In this document: one piece after another, positions 39,911-52,600 of the stretch
Layout of the letters: the number at the start of each line of letters is the position of its first letter
Position numbering within the stretch: the first letter of the stretch is position 1
Source of the DNA: Impatiens glandulifera
Lineage: Eukaryota; Streptophyta; Magnoliopsida; Ericales; Balsaminaceae
DNA: 64,000 nt
Direction: 5' to 3'
NCBI RefSeq assembly: GCF_907164915.1
Contig: NC_061862.1
Location: 7,489,505 to 7,553,504 of the forward strand
Notes under the pieces: generated by a model
Seen by the model: only the letters and a program-made list of their open reading frames with translations
Database searches by the model: none
Told to the model about the DNA's origin: nothing
Position numbers and translations under genes: made by a program

Positions 39911-40463
39911 TGTAAATTGAATTATTTGAAATTAATTCAGGCTTCACGATTTGGCAATATTACATATATTTTTTTCATCAAACAAGATTACTATCCAAAT
40001 AATCTTAACTAATAACCCTATATATCAAACAAGGCCTTAAGAAAAAATATGACAATTCAATTCAAGAACAAAACATAACCCAAAAAGATATTTTGTTTAG
40101 AAAAATGCTCATAATACACTAATCAAGTAAGTGTAATAAGCAAAAGCCAAACAGTTCTTGTGATTGAAAAACACAAAGTATCAAATTTCAGAAAAACAAA
40201 GTTATAATAATTTCTCCTATTAATAATAATAATCCATAAACCTCCACAATTGCTAAAATGCTAAACTACAACCATAGTTAGTAGCTTTAAATCTTTGCCT
40301 CCTCCTTAGTTCTATCAATTCATCCTAAAACACTATCAAATATTCCATTTTTCAAATAATCTTAGTAACCCTAATTAATACCTATAACAATTCTCAAACA
40401 AAGATTATACACTATTAAATAATCAAGGGTGGGTAAGTAGTATGTATAATATAATACTTGTGC
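39911..40463. other. AT-rich intergenic region and 3' flank of the SPT16-like gene
   Basis: No coding potential recognised. Several poly(A)-like signals for the minus-strand gene are possible (TTTATT-type hexamers on the plus strand). A second GGCCTTGTTTGA-like stretch near 40030 echoes the repeat unit. Confidence 0.4.
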
Positions 40464-41183
40464 TTATCTGAATTTGGGTCTTTTCGCCATCCCGCCTTGA
40501 TGATGATGATTATTAGTATTACTCCTCCGTGTCCTCTCCTCTTCTTCACTATCAAACTTCTTCCTCCGATCGGAGTCCTCTTCCTCTTTGTCGTCAGACT
40601 CCACCAACAACAATTCCTCACTATCATCCTCATCTTCGGATTCCGACTGCCCATCATCCGATTCATATCCGTGGTGGGAGGACTCCTGGGAGTTGTCCGA
40701 ATCCGAAACTAAATCCTCCATGTTAAGAAACTCCCACCGGCCGTCCTCTATAAACATGTTATGAAACTCCCACCAGCCGTCCTCTATAAACTGGAGACCT
40801 TGAAACTGCGGCTGTCCCCACAGCACGTTCGTTCGGTTAACAAAGTTTTGGAAGTCGGTGTTGATTCTAATCTTACTGCTCCACAGTTTCTTCACGAGTT
40901 CAATCACTTGGACAGAGAACTGAAAGTCTTTCGTCTTCTTGTTTCCCAACCCGACATGAAACGGGACCATGCTGCCTAGAATCGGTAACAGGATCGCTTC
41001 GTTCTTCTGGTCGATCTGAATCGTGAAATCCTTCGGACGAGGCGGAATATCGTTCACGTTCTTGTAAGAAACCAACTCACCCAAGCCAAACCTGACTCCC
41101 GCGGCCAGCCTCCTGGCAGTTTCCTCGTTCTTCTGACGCACAAGTTTGGCTTGATGATGCCTTCGTAATTCCTCTTTCGACAT
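40464..41183 (-). CDS. Condensed SPT16-like protein (FACT histone chaperone subunit derived), 239 aa
   Basis: A single uninterrupted frame starting ATG at 41183. It aligns in order with separated blocks of plant SPT16: residues 1-28 (SKEELRRHHQAKLVRQKNEE), 39-76 (YKNVNDIPPRPKDF.., DQKNEAILLPILGSMVPFHV), 80-93 (GNKKTKDFQFSVQV), 107-130 (TDFQNFVNRTNVLWGQPQFQ), then the acidic Ser/Glu/Asp tail and a basic C-terminal end. The full protein is roughly 1050 aa. The aminopeptidase-like domain and most of the middle (Pob3-contacting and H2A-H2B-binding) region are absent. A 13-residue piece (FIEDGWWEFHNM) is tandemly doubled. Known role of SPT16: H2A-H2B chaperone during transcription and replication. 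The retained tail could still bind histones; that is inference. No stop breaks the frame despite heavy remodelling, so it may be expressed or a young pseudogene. Confidence 0.8.
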   Translation of the reverse strand: MSKEELRRHHQAKLVRQKNEETARRLAAGVRFGLGELVSYKNVNDIPPRPKDFTIQIDQKNEAILLPILGSMVPFHVGLGNKKTKDFQFSVQVIELVKKLWSSKIRINTDFQNFVNRTNVLWGQPQFQGLQFIEDGWWEFHNMFIEDGRWEFLNMEDLVSDSDNSQESSHHGYESDDGQSESEDEDDSEELLLVESDDKEEEDSDRRKKFDSEEEERTRRSNTNNHHHQGGMAKRPKFR

Positions 41184-41470
41184 CTCGTTGTTGTTGTTAA
41201 CCTACCTGAGAGTTGCCTTCGAAGGTAACGATGATTGGGATACGAAACACACAATTACATTCATATGAGAAATGATCAAAATCATAAAAAACTAAGGATA
41301 AGAAGATCGAGAAAACAAATAGATGAATCATTACCAGTTGAGTAGTTTCGAGGAGGCCCCGTGAAAGAGTTTCAAATTCGTCAGAGAAGCGATCTTGCTG
41401 TAGATCCAATTTACTGATCGCCCGCGAAAAGAAGAAGATGAAAGGGAGATAAATAGATTTATCCTGGAAA
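41184..41470 (-). promoter_or_regulatory. Spliced 5' leader and promoter of the SPT16-like gene
   Basis: On the minus strand a leader exon ends ..CTCAACTG|GTAATG at 41335 and the acceptor ..CAACTCTCAG ends at 41206, giving a 129-nt intron. The ATG lies 23 nt into the next exon. A TATA-like AATCTATTTATC lies near 41450-41461. The leader exon has a short open frame (DRFSDEFETLSRGLLETTQ) that I do not recognise. A 5' UTR intron is, as I recall, also present in ordinary SPT16 genes. Confidence 0.5.
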
Positions 41471-41924
41471 TTTGATCAAATGACCCTCAAAAATAACCAT
41501 AATAATTTAAATTTTTATATTTAACCTTTTTTTTAATTTAGACAATTTTACCCTTTTCATTATTTATTTTTTTAATCTTTTTCCTTCCTCATTTTACATT
41601 TCCCAATCCCACCAACCCACTTTCTCTCTTCTGCTTTCCCCTGCGACCCGATGCCACTTCCATCGGCATCACCTGCCAACACCCTGCAATGTCGGTCACC
41701 TGCAACGCCGTGTAGACCTGACCAGCAGCATCGTCTTCAAAATGGATATGTTCATTTCTTTCATTCCCAATTTAGCTGAAGAACACTCTATATGTTTGGT
41801 ACGTTTGAAATATTGTGTCATACGTTTTAAATGCTATCAAAATGGGTATGTTTACTGAACGACCCACGCACCACGTCCCACGACTCACGCACAACGACCC
41901 ACGCACCACGCAAAATGGATATCT
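41471..41924. other. Intergenic region with CCACGCACCACG repeats
   Basis: No gene recognised. 41858-41911 is made of degenerate ACGACCCACGCACCACG repeats. These are the complement of the GTGGGTGGTGCGT repeats at 62.2 and 63.2 kb. Two CAAAATGGATATG/CTTT stretches flank it. Confidence 0.55.
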
Positions 41925-43740
41925 TTACTGATTTTTCAGGTTGATCTCAAAATAGAAAAAGATGCCAACATTCAGTCATCCTACTTAATTCAAAAAATTC
42001 AAGATACAACGGTTGCAAATAAATTTGACATGTTACATAAAAGATTTAAAATATCAACATCTAACCGAATTCAAAATTGTGTCACAAGATTGTAACACTG
42101 CAACAAGATATTATGAAACAGTTCGATTTTATACAATAAGATACAACGAGAGAACAACAACACTCAACTTGAAGACTAAAATCAATGCAGTCACAATTTT
42201 TGGCAAATTTAGCAACAAAATTGAATCAAGAAACATACATGTCATCAAAATCAAGAAAGAACTAAAATGAGCGTCATCATCGACTTCAGCCCGAAAAGAG
42301 AACGTAGATGGAGATGAAATATTTTGCCGACCAGATGTAAATCTAACAAACAGCAACCAACAATAACACAATAACAGAAGACATAGTTTAAATTAGTAGG
42401 CACACAAACAACAATAAGCTTATTTTAAAGAATCCTAGAATTGATCAAGACAGGTTTGATGGAACTAATTCGACAGGGGTTAGGAGGGCGTACCAGTTTT
42501 TCGAAAATTTCACAATCGAAGATAGTGACAAGTTGAATTATGCTATATATTTTTTACGGGCCGAGTTAGAATATGGGTGACTAATTGTTTGATGGACCAC
42601 ACAATTTCGACATGAAGGGATATATTCACAATGAAGTTCTATTAGCGTTCCAACCAATAACTCTATACAACAAATTTTGGGGCAACTCAAAAAAGTAAAG
42701 TTCTTATTTTGATTGATAGCGTTTATAGACGAAGGAAACACACACCAATTGGGTTGGGTTTTGACCTACGAGAAAATAATCCGTTAGTAGTTACCATTGC
42801 AAATGAAGGTACTTTATATAGGATCGTGCAGAGGAAAATTAATTTACACTCAAGGTATGGACATTCAAATTAGGAGGCTGTAACATAGTTTAGGGGTTGA
42901 TTGAATGACAAAGTTTAAACAAGTAAGCTAGAATTATCCAAAGCAATGAATGAAGACAAAGATCAATGGTTTAAAAATACGTTTGTATGGGATTAAGGAT
43001 AAGATAACTTTCAATTTGATGTGTGTCGAGTCAGTGAGCAAAAAGCCAATAAAAAGGATTGGGTTGTTTCGTGGGACAAATATACCACATAAAAATTAAG
43101 AAATCGTCTTCAAACAGAACAAACTGATCATAGAAGGACAACTAGACTTGTCCATTCTAAAGGTAATTGAAAAGTACCTCAATGTTTTCAAAGAACCAAG
43201 CTAGCTGCCTACCTCCAATTCTAAAAACTGGTCATTCTATTAATCTCAAACAATTCCATCAAATCTGAGACTATAACTTTATCCATTTATTTGTTTATCA
43301 TGTTATCTTAGTTAAGAAAAATGATGGAATATGGATGTTTTGTGTAGACTACATGCAACTAAATGAAATCAGAATCAAGGATAAGTACTATATACATGTA
43401 GTGGACGTGTTACTGTATCAACTTTATGAAGCAACATTTTTCATCAACCTCGACTTATGTGTGAATTATCATCAAATAAGGGTCAGAGAAGAGGACATTC
43501 ACAACACTGTTTTCAGAACTCATTCTAATATGGAACTACATAACAAGGTATATCCAAATGACAACAAAAACAATAACAAACCGTAATAATTTTTGATTTC
43601 TTCCTAATGGAATGGGGCTCAGCACCTCCGTTCTTCTGCTCCCCATTTCTGATTCAATCTATCTCGTCTCTATTCCTTATCTTCTAATATAATTCTCTCT
43701 CCTTGCATGTCAATGGAGTTTGTTTATATTTAACATTTTT
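41925..43740 (+). pseudogene. Rearranged gypsy element, copy A (RNase H piece, gag, protease, RT, LTR piece)
   Basis: Begins inside a DFSG-type RNase H stretch fused to gag (GATTTTTCAGGTTGATCTC), then SKIL/IQNCVTR-type gag, then LKNPRIDQDRFDGTNSTGVR..FFENFTIEDSDKLNYAIY (about 42432-42560). A protease remnant (FIDEGNTHQLGWVL) lies near 42722. RT spans about 43300-43530 (FCVDYMQLNEIRIKDKYY.., FFINLDLCVNYHQIRV). It stops abruptly and joins a probable LTR piece at 43581-43740 (AATGGAATGGGGCTCAGCAC..) that recurs at 59.2 kb. Many stops. Confidence 0.78.
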
Positions 43741-44400
43741 TAGAACGAAGAGTCAAGCATAACAATTCGATACACATGGTAGACTGGTTCGAATAGTAGT
43801 GTCATCCAAACATCTTCCAGCTGTAAGTAGAAAGCTTAGACTAGCCATTATTATTTCATAATTGTCTTGAAGATTCTCATTTTTCAAGTTCTGCTCAGGT
43901 TGCTTTTGTTAGCGTGGTACCTTAACCATTACAGACGATCTGATTAGCACTTTCTTTAGCATTCACACTTGCATTTAAATAATTGTTACCCCAATGGGAC
44001 AAACTCCAACAGCTATATTGAAGATATAATTTGTATGACAACAGTAACAACATTATTTTGTACAATCGTATCTATTTTAACATTTAGATAAAAGTTCTTC
44101 CACACTAGTTTTGTCTTATCTACCTTAATGCCAGGGAATTCTCATTATCATAAGTATGGTCTATACCAAGATTATTGCTAGAATGCATAGAAATCATACC
44201 TTGATTGACATCATTTATCCTGGATCTCGGATCCTTTATAATTCTGTTATTACGAGAAACATTAATGATTTTCAGATCGCCCTCGCGACAAAATCGGCCA
44301 CTAGAATCGTCCAGGGAAGAGAGAAACTTCATTGTTAGGAGCCGTTATTGAAAAGAGATTACGCATATATAAAATTTTGTCAAACATTTTTTCAATAATT
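43741..44400. other. Unassigned AT-rich sequence between gypsy copy A and the satellite
   Basis: Contains no frame or repeat I recognise. A 60-codon plus frame at 44156-44338 is unlike known families and is not supported. Confidence 0.3.
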
Positions 44401-44499
44401 TTATATTCAACATTTTTCTATGTCCAAAATTTCAATTTATAAAGGCAACATAATGAGTGAAACCGCCTCATTTGTTTTTGTCAACGCAATGACAACAAA

Positions 44500-47200
44500 A
44501 TAAGCTTATATGATTTTCTTATAAAAGAGTAGACCAAATAATTAAGAGAATATGCAGAAAAATGAAATATTTCTATAATTTCAAACTAAAACTATATTTC
44601 TATTTCTCAAATTTCAAGCAACCCAAAAATATTTCTAATTCCCAAACCAATACAATTCACGAAAATATAAATCACTATAAAACTAACATTAATAAATGAT
44701 ATTATTCTCATTATTTTTGTACTTTTGTGTTTCTATCCACGCCGAATAACAAAATATATTAATTATATTATTTTTATGACAAAAGAAACTAAACAAGAAA
44801 ATATGCATAAATAAAGTATCCTCAACCTCAATAATTTAATCATTTAATACTTCATATTTTTTTAGTCCAAATTCATAATTTAAGTGATATTGCCTTATAA
44901 TAAACAAAGATAATAAGTATAAATGAATTATTCTGAAAAAGTGAGTTAAATTATTTGATATTTAATATATTTCACAAATTTAAAATCTCAATATTATAGA
45001 ATCACTTAATTAAGTGATGTTGTCTCATAATTTTCAAAATATTTTTTTGTGTTTAATATCGGACAGCAAAATAGGCTTAACAAATTAATTATGAAAAAAG
45101 TAGATAAATTATTTTGAGAATATGAATAAATGAAAATGAAGTATACTCAAACATAATGTTTCTTAAATTGCAAGTTTAATTATATTTCTCAAGTCATAAA
45201 TTGAAAGCAACGAAAATCTCATACAACTAACATTAGTAAAATGCCCCCAATTCCTTTTGAACTTTTCTTTGTGGTTTTATCCATAAGGGTCAAGTAGTCT
45301 GAGAATACGCATAAATGAAATGAAGTATTCTCAAACATAATTTTCTTTAATTTAAAACTTAATTATATTTCTCAAGTAAAAAATCGAAAGCCACGAAAAT
45401 CTCATAACTAGACAATTAACATTAGTAAAATGCCCCAATTCCTTTTCAACTTTTCTTTGTGGTTTTATCCATAAGGGTCAACTAGTCTGAGAATATGCAT
45501 AAATGAAATGAAGTATTCTCAAACATAATTTTTTTTAATTTAAAACTTGATTATATTTCTCAAGTAAAAAATCAAAAGCCACGAAAATCTCATAACTATA
45601 CAATTAACATTAGTAAAATGCCCCAATTCCTTTTCAACTTTTCTTTGTGGTTTATCAATAAGGGTCAACTAATTTGAGAATATGCATAAATGAAATGAAG
45701 TATTCTCAAACATAGTTTTTCTTAAATTGCAAGTTTAATTATATTTCTCGAGTCACAAATAGAAAGCCACGAAAATCTCATAACTGGACAACTAACATTA
45801 GTAGAATGCCCCCAATTTCTTTTGAACTTTTTCTTTGTGGTTTTATCTATAAGGGTCAACTAGTCTGAGAATATGCATAAATGAAATGAAGTTTCTCAAA
45901 CATAGTATTCCTTTAATTGCAAACTTGATTATATTTCTCAAGTCACCAATCGAAAACCACGAAAATCTCATAACTAGACAATTAATATTAATAAAATGTC
46001 CAAATTTCTTTTGAACTTTTCTTTGTGGTTTTATCCATAAGGGTCAACTATTATGAGAATATGCATAAATGAAATAAAGTATTCTCAAACATGATGTTTC
46101 TTTAATTACAAAATTGATTATATTTCTAAATCACAAGTAAAAAGCCATGAAAATATCATAACTAGACAACTAACATTAGTAAAATGCCCCAATTCCTTTT
46201 GAAATTTTCTTTGTAATTTTATCTATAAAGGTCAACAAAATATACTTGTCAAATTATTTTTAAAAACCTTAAACATCTAAGTAAAAGAATATAAAGAAAT
46301 GAAGTATTCTCAAACACAATTTTCAATCATTTGATACTTCATCACAAAATCAAATACTATCGAGTCAACTTTTAAAGTTATATCGCCCCATGTTTTTTGA
46401 AATGATATTTTTGTGTCTGTACTCGCAAAGGACAACAAAATATATTTATAAAATTAATTTTCAAAAAGATAGACTAACTAGTCAAGAAAATAGGTAGAAA
46501 TGAAGTATTCTCTAACATAATACACTTCTATCATTTGAAAGTGAATACTTCTCTAAAGTTCAAAATCAGAAGGTATGAAAATACCAATTACTATAAATCA
46601 ACATTAGTAAGTTATATTGTTTCCATTCTTTTTGAAGTTTTTTTGTGATTCTATGAAGACAACAAAATATTTTTAACAAATTATTTTAAAGATTAAAACA
46701 ACTAAGAGCAAAAATATGCAGAAATGATGTATTCTCAACCATAGTGTTATAATTCTATAAAACAAAATCAAAATACTATAGAGCCAACCTTAATTAAGTG
46801 ATATCACCCCATTCCCCATATTATTCGAAATATTCTTTGTGTTTGTAATTGCAACAAAAAACAACAAATTAAGTATATAATATTATTTTTGAAAAGAATA
46901 GATCAACTATTCAAGAGAATATACAGAAATTAAGTATTCTCTAACATAATACTTCTGTAATTTGAAACCTAATACCTCTAAGTCCAAAATTTCAAGCCAT
47001 ACAAATATCAATCACTATAAAACCAACATTTATAAGTGCGGTTTCATTCTATTTGAGATTTTGTGTTTCTATACATGCGGGGTAATAAAATAGGTTTATC
47101 AAATTATTTTTAAGACTAAACAACTAAGAGAATAGACAGAAATAAAGTATTCTCAATAGCACTGTTTTAATAATTTGATACCAAATAATTATTATTTTAT
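44500..47200. repeat. Satellite-like tandem array, ~188-bp monomer, ~14 units
   Basis: The landmark GAGAATATGCATAAATGAA followed by GTATTCTCAAACATA recurs at 45116, 45301, 45489, 45676, 45867 and 46055 (steps 185, 188, 187, 191, 188). More diverged units (about 190-215 bp) extend left to about 44549 and right to about 47125. Each monomer also has CCACGAAAATCTCATAACTA, AACATTAGTAAAATGCCCC and CTTTGTGGTTTTATCCATAA. It is strongly AT-rich, with no coding frames. The centre is homogeneous and the edges are diverged. Confidence 0.93.
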
Positions 47201-47384
47201 CATTATATACTAATACTTTATTAAGTCATTTACCAAAAAAAATATATACCTTCTCAAAATCACCACCAATCATATTTGTTAAATAACCTGAATCCAAAAA
47301 GGGCCTAAGCAATTAATAAATTAAATATTTTCTAAAATGGCTAAGAAATGGTTTTATTAGTATTTTTTAAGATATTCTTATACA

Positions 47385-49662
47385 TAGTTCTGATATGGAA
47401 GAACAACCAAGGCATATTGAGGATGTTTTAAACATTCTAAAAAACAGTATATTGGTAAGCGATCAAATGCTTATTAGGATCAAAGAAGTAGGAATATATA
47501 GGTCATTTCTTAGGCATCAAAGTTTTCATGGGCAGGGTATTATCAAAGATTCGTATGCAACTCAAGAAGGGTATATCTAAATGGACTGAAAATGCAGAGA
47601 AGGCATTTAAAACTTTAAAAGAGGCTCTAACCACCACTCCAATTTTATTATTACCTGATTTTTCAGGTTGATCTCAAAATAGAAACAAATGGCAACATTT
47701 AGTCAATCTGCATCAACAGTTGAAAATCAAATTGACATGTTACATAAAAAATTCAAGAACATCAACATCTAACCGAATCCAAAATTTTGTCACAAGACCG
47801 TAGCACTACAACAAGATAATGTGAAATTCAACTTGAAGACATCAATGTAGTCACCATTTTTGGCAAAATCTAAGAAAAAATAGAATCAAGAAACATACAT
47901 GTCAACAAAATCAAGGAAGAACTCAAAGGAGCATCATCATCGACTTCAGCACGAAAAGAGAACGTAGATGGAGATGAAATATTTTGCCGATCATATGTAA
48001 ATATAACAAACAAACAACTATAACAAAAGATAGAAGTTTAAATTAGTAGGACTACAAACAACATGAAGCTTATTTTAAAGAATCCTATAATTGATCAAGA
48101 CAAATTTGATAAAACTAATTCGATAGGGTTAGGAGGGCGAACCAATTTTTCGAAAATTTCACAATCGAAGATAGTGACAAGGTGAATTATGCTATATATT
48201 TTTTACGGGCCGAGCTGAAACATGGGTTACTAATTATTTGATGGACCACATGGTTTCGACATGGAGGGATGTATTCACGAATGAAGTTCTATTAACGTTT
48301 CAACCAATAACTCTATACTAAAAATTTTAGGGCAACTCAAAAAAAGGAAAGATCTTATTTTGATTGATACTGGGAGTACTCATTCGTTTATAGACGAAGG
48401 AAATGCACGCCAATTGGGTTGGGTTTTAACATACGAGAAAATAATCCGTTAGTATTTACCATTGCAGATGGAGGTTCTTTATATAGGATCGTGCAAAGCA
48501 AAATTAATTTACACTCGAGGTATGGACACTCAAATTGCTGCAACATAGTTTAGGGTTGATTGGATGAGAAAGATTAAACAAGTAAGCTGGAAGTATCCAA
48601 AACAATGAATGAAGACAAGGATCAATGATTTAAAAATACGTTTGTACGGGATTAAGGATAAGAGAACTTTCAATTTGATGAGTGTGAGTCAGTGAACTAA
48701 AAACTATTAAGAAAGGATTGAGTTGTTTCGTAGGACAATTATACCACATAGAAATTAAGCAATCTTCATAAAATAGAACAAACCGATCATAAAAGGATAA
48801 CCAGACTTGTCCATTCAAAAGTTAATTGAAAAGTACCTCACTATTTTCATATAACCAAACCAGCTGCCTGTCTGTCTCCAATTCAAAAAACTTTTCAATT
48901 CAAAAAACTGATCATTCTAATAATCTCAAACGATTCCACCAAATATGAGACTATACCTTTATCCCTATTCAAAAAAGGATTCAGTAGCAGAGATGAAGAG
49001 GGTTGGGTTTATAAGAAACAACACAAGTTTATTTGTTTATCCGATTATCCTTGTTAAGAATAAGGATGGAACATGGATATTTTGTGTAAAATACATACAA
49101 CAAAATGAAATCACAATCAAGGATAAGTACCTTATATCTGTAGTGGACGAGTTACTGGATGAGCTCTATGAAGCAACGATTTTCATCAACCTCGACATAT
49201 GTGCGGATTATCATCAAATAAGGGTCTATAAGAAACAGTACAAGTTTATTTGCTTCTCCGGTTATCCTAGTTAAGAAAAAAAGATGGAACATGGATGTTT
49301 TGTGTAGACTACATACAACTAAATGAAATCACAATCAAGGATAACTAGATAAGTACCTTATACCTGTATTAGTGGAAGAGTTACTAAATGAGCTTCATGA
49401 AACAATGATTTTCATCAACCGCGACTTATGTATGTATTATCATCAAATAATGGTAAGAGAAGAAATATGCTCTAACCACCACTCCGGTAGTAGTATTACC
49501 CGATTTTTCAATTGATCTCAAAGTAGAAATAGATGCCAGCATTGGCGCAGTATTGATGTAGAAAAGAATACCCATCGCGTATCTGAGCAAATCACTAGCT
49601 AAGACACATTATGATTTTCTACCTACGAGAAGAAACAATATTAATGGCATTATCTAAGTAAA
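47385..49662 (+). pseudogene. Rearranged gypsy element, copy B (5' part)
   Basis: Starts with an RT C-terminal piece (MEEQPRHIEDVLNIL at 47395), RNase H start (WTENAEKAFKTLKEAL, PDFS near 47665), and the same RNase H-gag fusion as copy A. Then gag, a better-preserved protease core (DLILIDTGSTHSFIDEGNA near 48352) and RT (FVYPIILVKNKDGTWIFCVK near 49029). An RT duplication follows, then RNase H (PDFSIDLKVEIDASIGAVL near 49500; Y.FLPTRR.). Interrupted at 49662; resumes near 58980. Confidence 0.8.
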
Positions 49663-52600
49663 ACTTTCTCAAATGAAGCAGAACATTATACTACAATTTG
49701 GGGATATTGATGCAGAAACTAATTCATATACCAAATGAAAAAAATCTCAATCATATCCAAAAAATAATATCAGCTTGCCCAAAAAAGCCTTAAACCAAAT
49801 AATGTTTTGAGGTGCAATGGGCGAACCTTCATCCATTTTCCGTCAAGAAAGAGTTTCATTGATCAACTAATTAAATAAACATGATTATTGATTGACTCGA
49901 ATACATTGATTGATCAAACAGGGTAAGAAAGTTTGGGAAATTAGGGTTTGTCTGAGCCATTAATTATTAGAAATGAAATGAGATGAGAAGAACTGACCGA
50001 CCTGAGGGTGATGTGGAAGGAACGGTCTTCGGGTGGTGGATTTCACTCTCCGATCACACTTCTCCTCTTAACTGGCGCAAAGCTCCGACCGACCGAGAAG
50101 AGAGACGCGGAGGATTTGATGGTGGAGGAGTGTATTGATACTTTTAATTCTGAATTATAACATAATAATGAAAACAAAAAGTTAAACATTAAGACTGTTT
50201 TGATAAAGAAACCAGTTTTAGTAGTGAGAATACAAAAACAAGGCATAAATCTATCTGAAAATTGACTAGTAAATAAAGGTATGATCCTGAATTGGGGTAT
50301 GAACCTGAATTTGACTTTTTTTTGTGTAATCTTCATACTGGGTGGCAGATGTATCTTCCTCCATTGTTGCCCTTTTACTTGGCTGAAATTGACTTGTTGG
50401 CTTCGCCAAAAGGCCTCATCTCTAGAAACCCGGCTTGCGAGGCGTCCCTCTAAGTCCTTACTCCTTTTTTTATCCTAACCTAACCAAGTCTTAAGAAACA
50501 TTGGTGAGTAATTGCCAAGCCACTTTCATGATTAGGCCTCGTTCAACAATTGGGAATCTCGTAGCCCAGTTCATATAGGAGCTATAGCCGTTTCATTCCG
50601 ATAGTACATCAAACCCAGACTGCAACTATGAACAGTGCACTCATAGGTTCTCTTAGCGCATCAACATGATATGAATATAAAAAAGATACATTTGACATTT
50701 TGGTAAAAAATCAGAAACAAAACATTTTCAATTGAAGCAAAACATTATACTACAATTTGGGGATATTAATGCAGAAACTAATTCTTATACCAAATGAAAA
50801 ATCTCAATCATATCCAAAAAATAATATCAGTTTGCCCCAAAAAAAAACCCTTAAGCCAAATAATGTTTTGAGGTGCAATGGGGCGAACCTTCATCCATTT
50901 TTCGTTAAGAAAGAATTTCATTGATCAACTAATTAAAGAAACATGATTATTGATTGACTCAAATACATTGAATGATCAAACAAGGTAAGAAAGTTTGGGA
51001 AATTAGGGTTTGTCTGAGCCATTAATTATTAGAAATGATATGAGATGAGAAAAATTGGCCGACCTGAGGATGATGTGGAAGGAACGGTCGTCAGTTGGTG
51101 GATTTCACTCTCCGATCACACTTCTCCTCTTAACTAGCGTAGAGCTCCGACCGACCGAGAAGAGAGACGCGGAGGATTAGGTGGTGGAGGAGTGTATTGA
51201 TACTTTTAATTCTGAATGATAACATTATAAAGAAAAAAAAGTTAAACATAAAGACTAGTGAGAATACAAAAGTAAGGCATAAATCTATCTGAAAATTGAC
51301 TAGTAAATGTATGAACCTGAATTGGACTTTTTTCGTGTAATCTTCATACTGGGTGGCATATGTATCTTCCTCCATTGTTGCCCTTTTGCTTGGCTGATAG
51401 TACATCAACCCAGATTGCAACTATGAACAGTGCACTCATAGGTTCTCTTAGCGCAGCAGCAGGATATGAATATGAAAAAGATACATTTGTCATTTTGGTA
51501 AAAAATTAGAAACAAAACATTCTCAAATGAAGCAGAACATTATACTACAATTTGGGGAAATTGATGCAGAAATTATTTTTTATACCAAATGAAAAATCTC
51601 GATCATATCCAAAAAAAAACCCTTAAACCAAATACTGTTTTGAGGTGCAATGGGGCAAATCTTCATCCATTTTCTGTCAAGAAAGAGTTTCATTGATCAA
51701 CTAATTAAAGAAACATGATTATTGATTGACTCGAACACATTGATTGATCAAATAGGGTAAAAAAGTTTGGGAAATTAGGGTTTGTCTGAGCCATTAATTA
51801 ATAGAAATGAGATGAGAAGAACTGACCGACCTGAGGATGATGTGGAAGGAACGGTCGTCGGTTGGTGGATTTCAATCTCCAATCACACTTCTCCTCTTAA
51901 CTGGCGTAGAACTCCGACCGACCGAGAAGAGAGACGTAGAGGATTCGGTGGTGGAGGAGTGTATTGATGTTTTTAATTCTGAATGGTAACATAATAAAGA
52001 AAACAAAAAGTTGAACATAAAGACTAGTGAGAATACAAAAGCAAGTAATAAATCTATCTGAAAATTGACTAGTAAAGGTATGAACCTGAATTGGACTTTT
52101 TTCGTGTAATCTTAATACTGGGTGGTAGATATATCTTCCTCCATTGTTTCCCTTTTGATTGGCTGCAATTATGAACACTGCACTCATAGGTTCTCTTAGC
52201 GCAGCAGCAGGATATGAATATGAAAAAGATACATTTGTCATTTTGGTAAAAAATCAGAAACAAAACATTCTCAAATGAAGCAGAACATTATACTACAATT
52301 TGGGGATATTGATGCAGAAACTATTTTTTATACTAAATGAAAATCTCGATCATATCCAAAAAATAATATCAACTTGCCCCAAAAAAAACTCTTAAACCAA
52401 ATACTGTTTTGAGGTGAAATGGGGCAAACCTTCATCCATTTTCCGTCAAGAAAGAGTTTCATTGATCAACTAATTAAATAAACATGATTATTGATTGACT
52501 CGAATACATTGATTGATCAAATAACGTAAGAAAGTTTGGAAAATTAGGGTTTGTGTGAGCCATTAATTATTAGAAATGAAATGAGAAAAACTGACCGACA

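Noticed and set aside
48630..48818. 62-codon minus frame in gypsy copy B
   Set aside because: Opposite to the gypsy reading direction, no similarity, not open in copy A.
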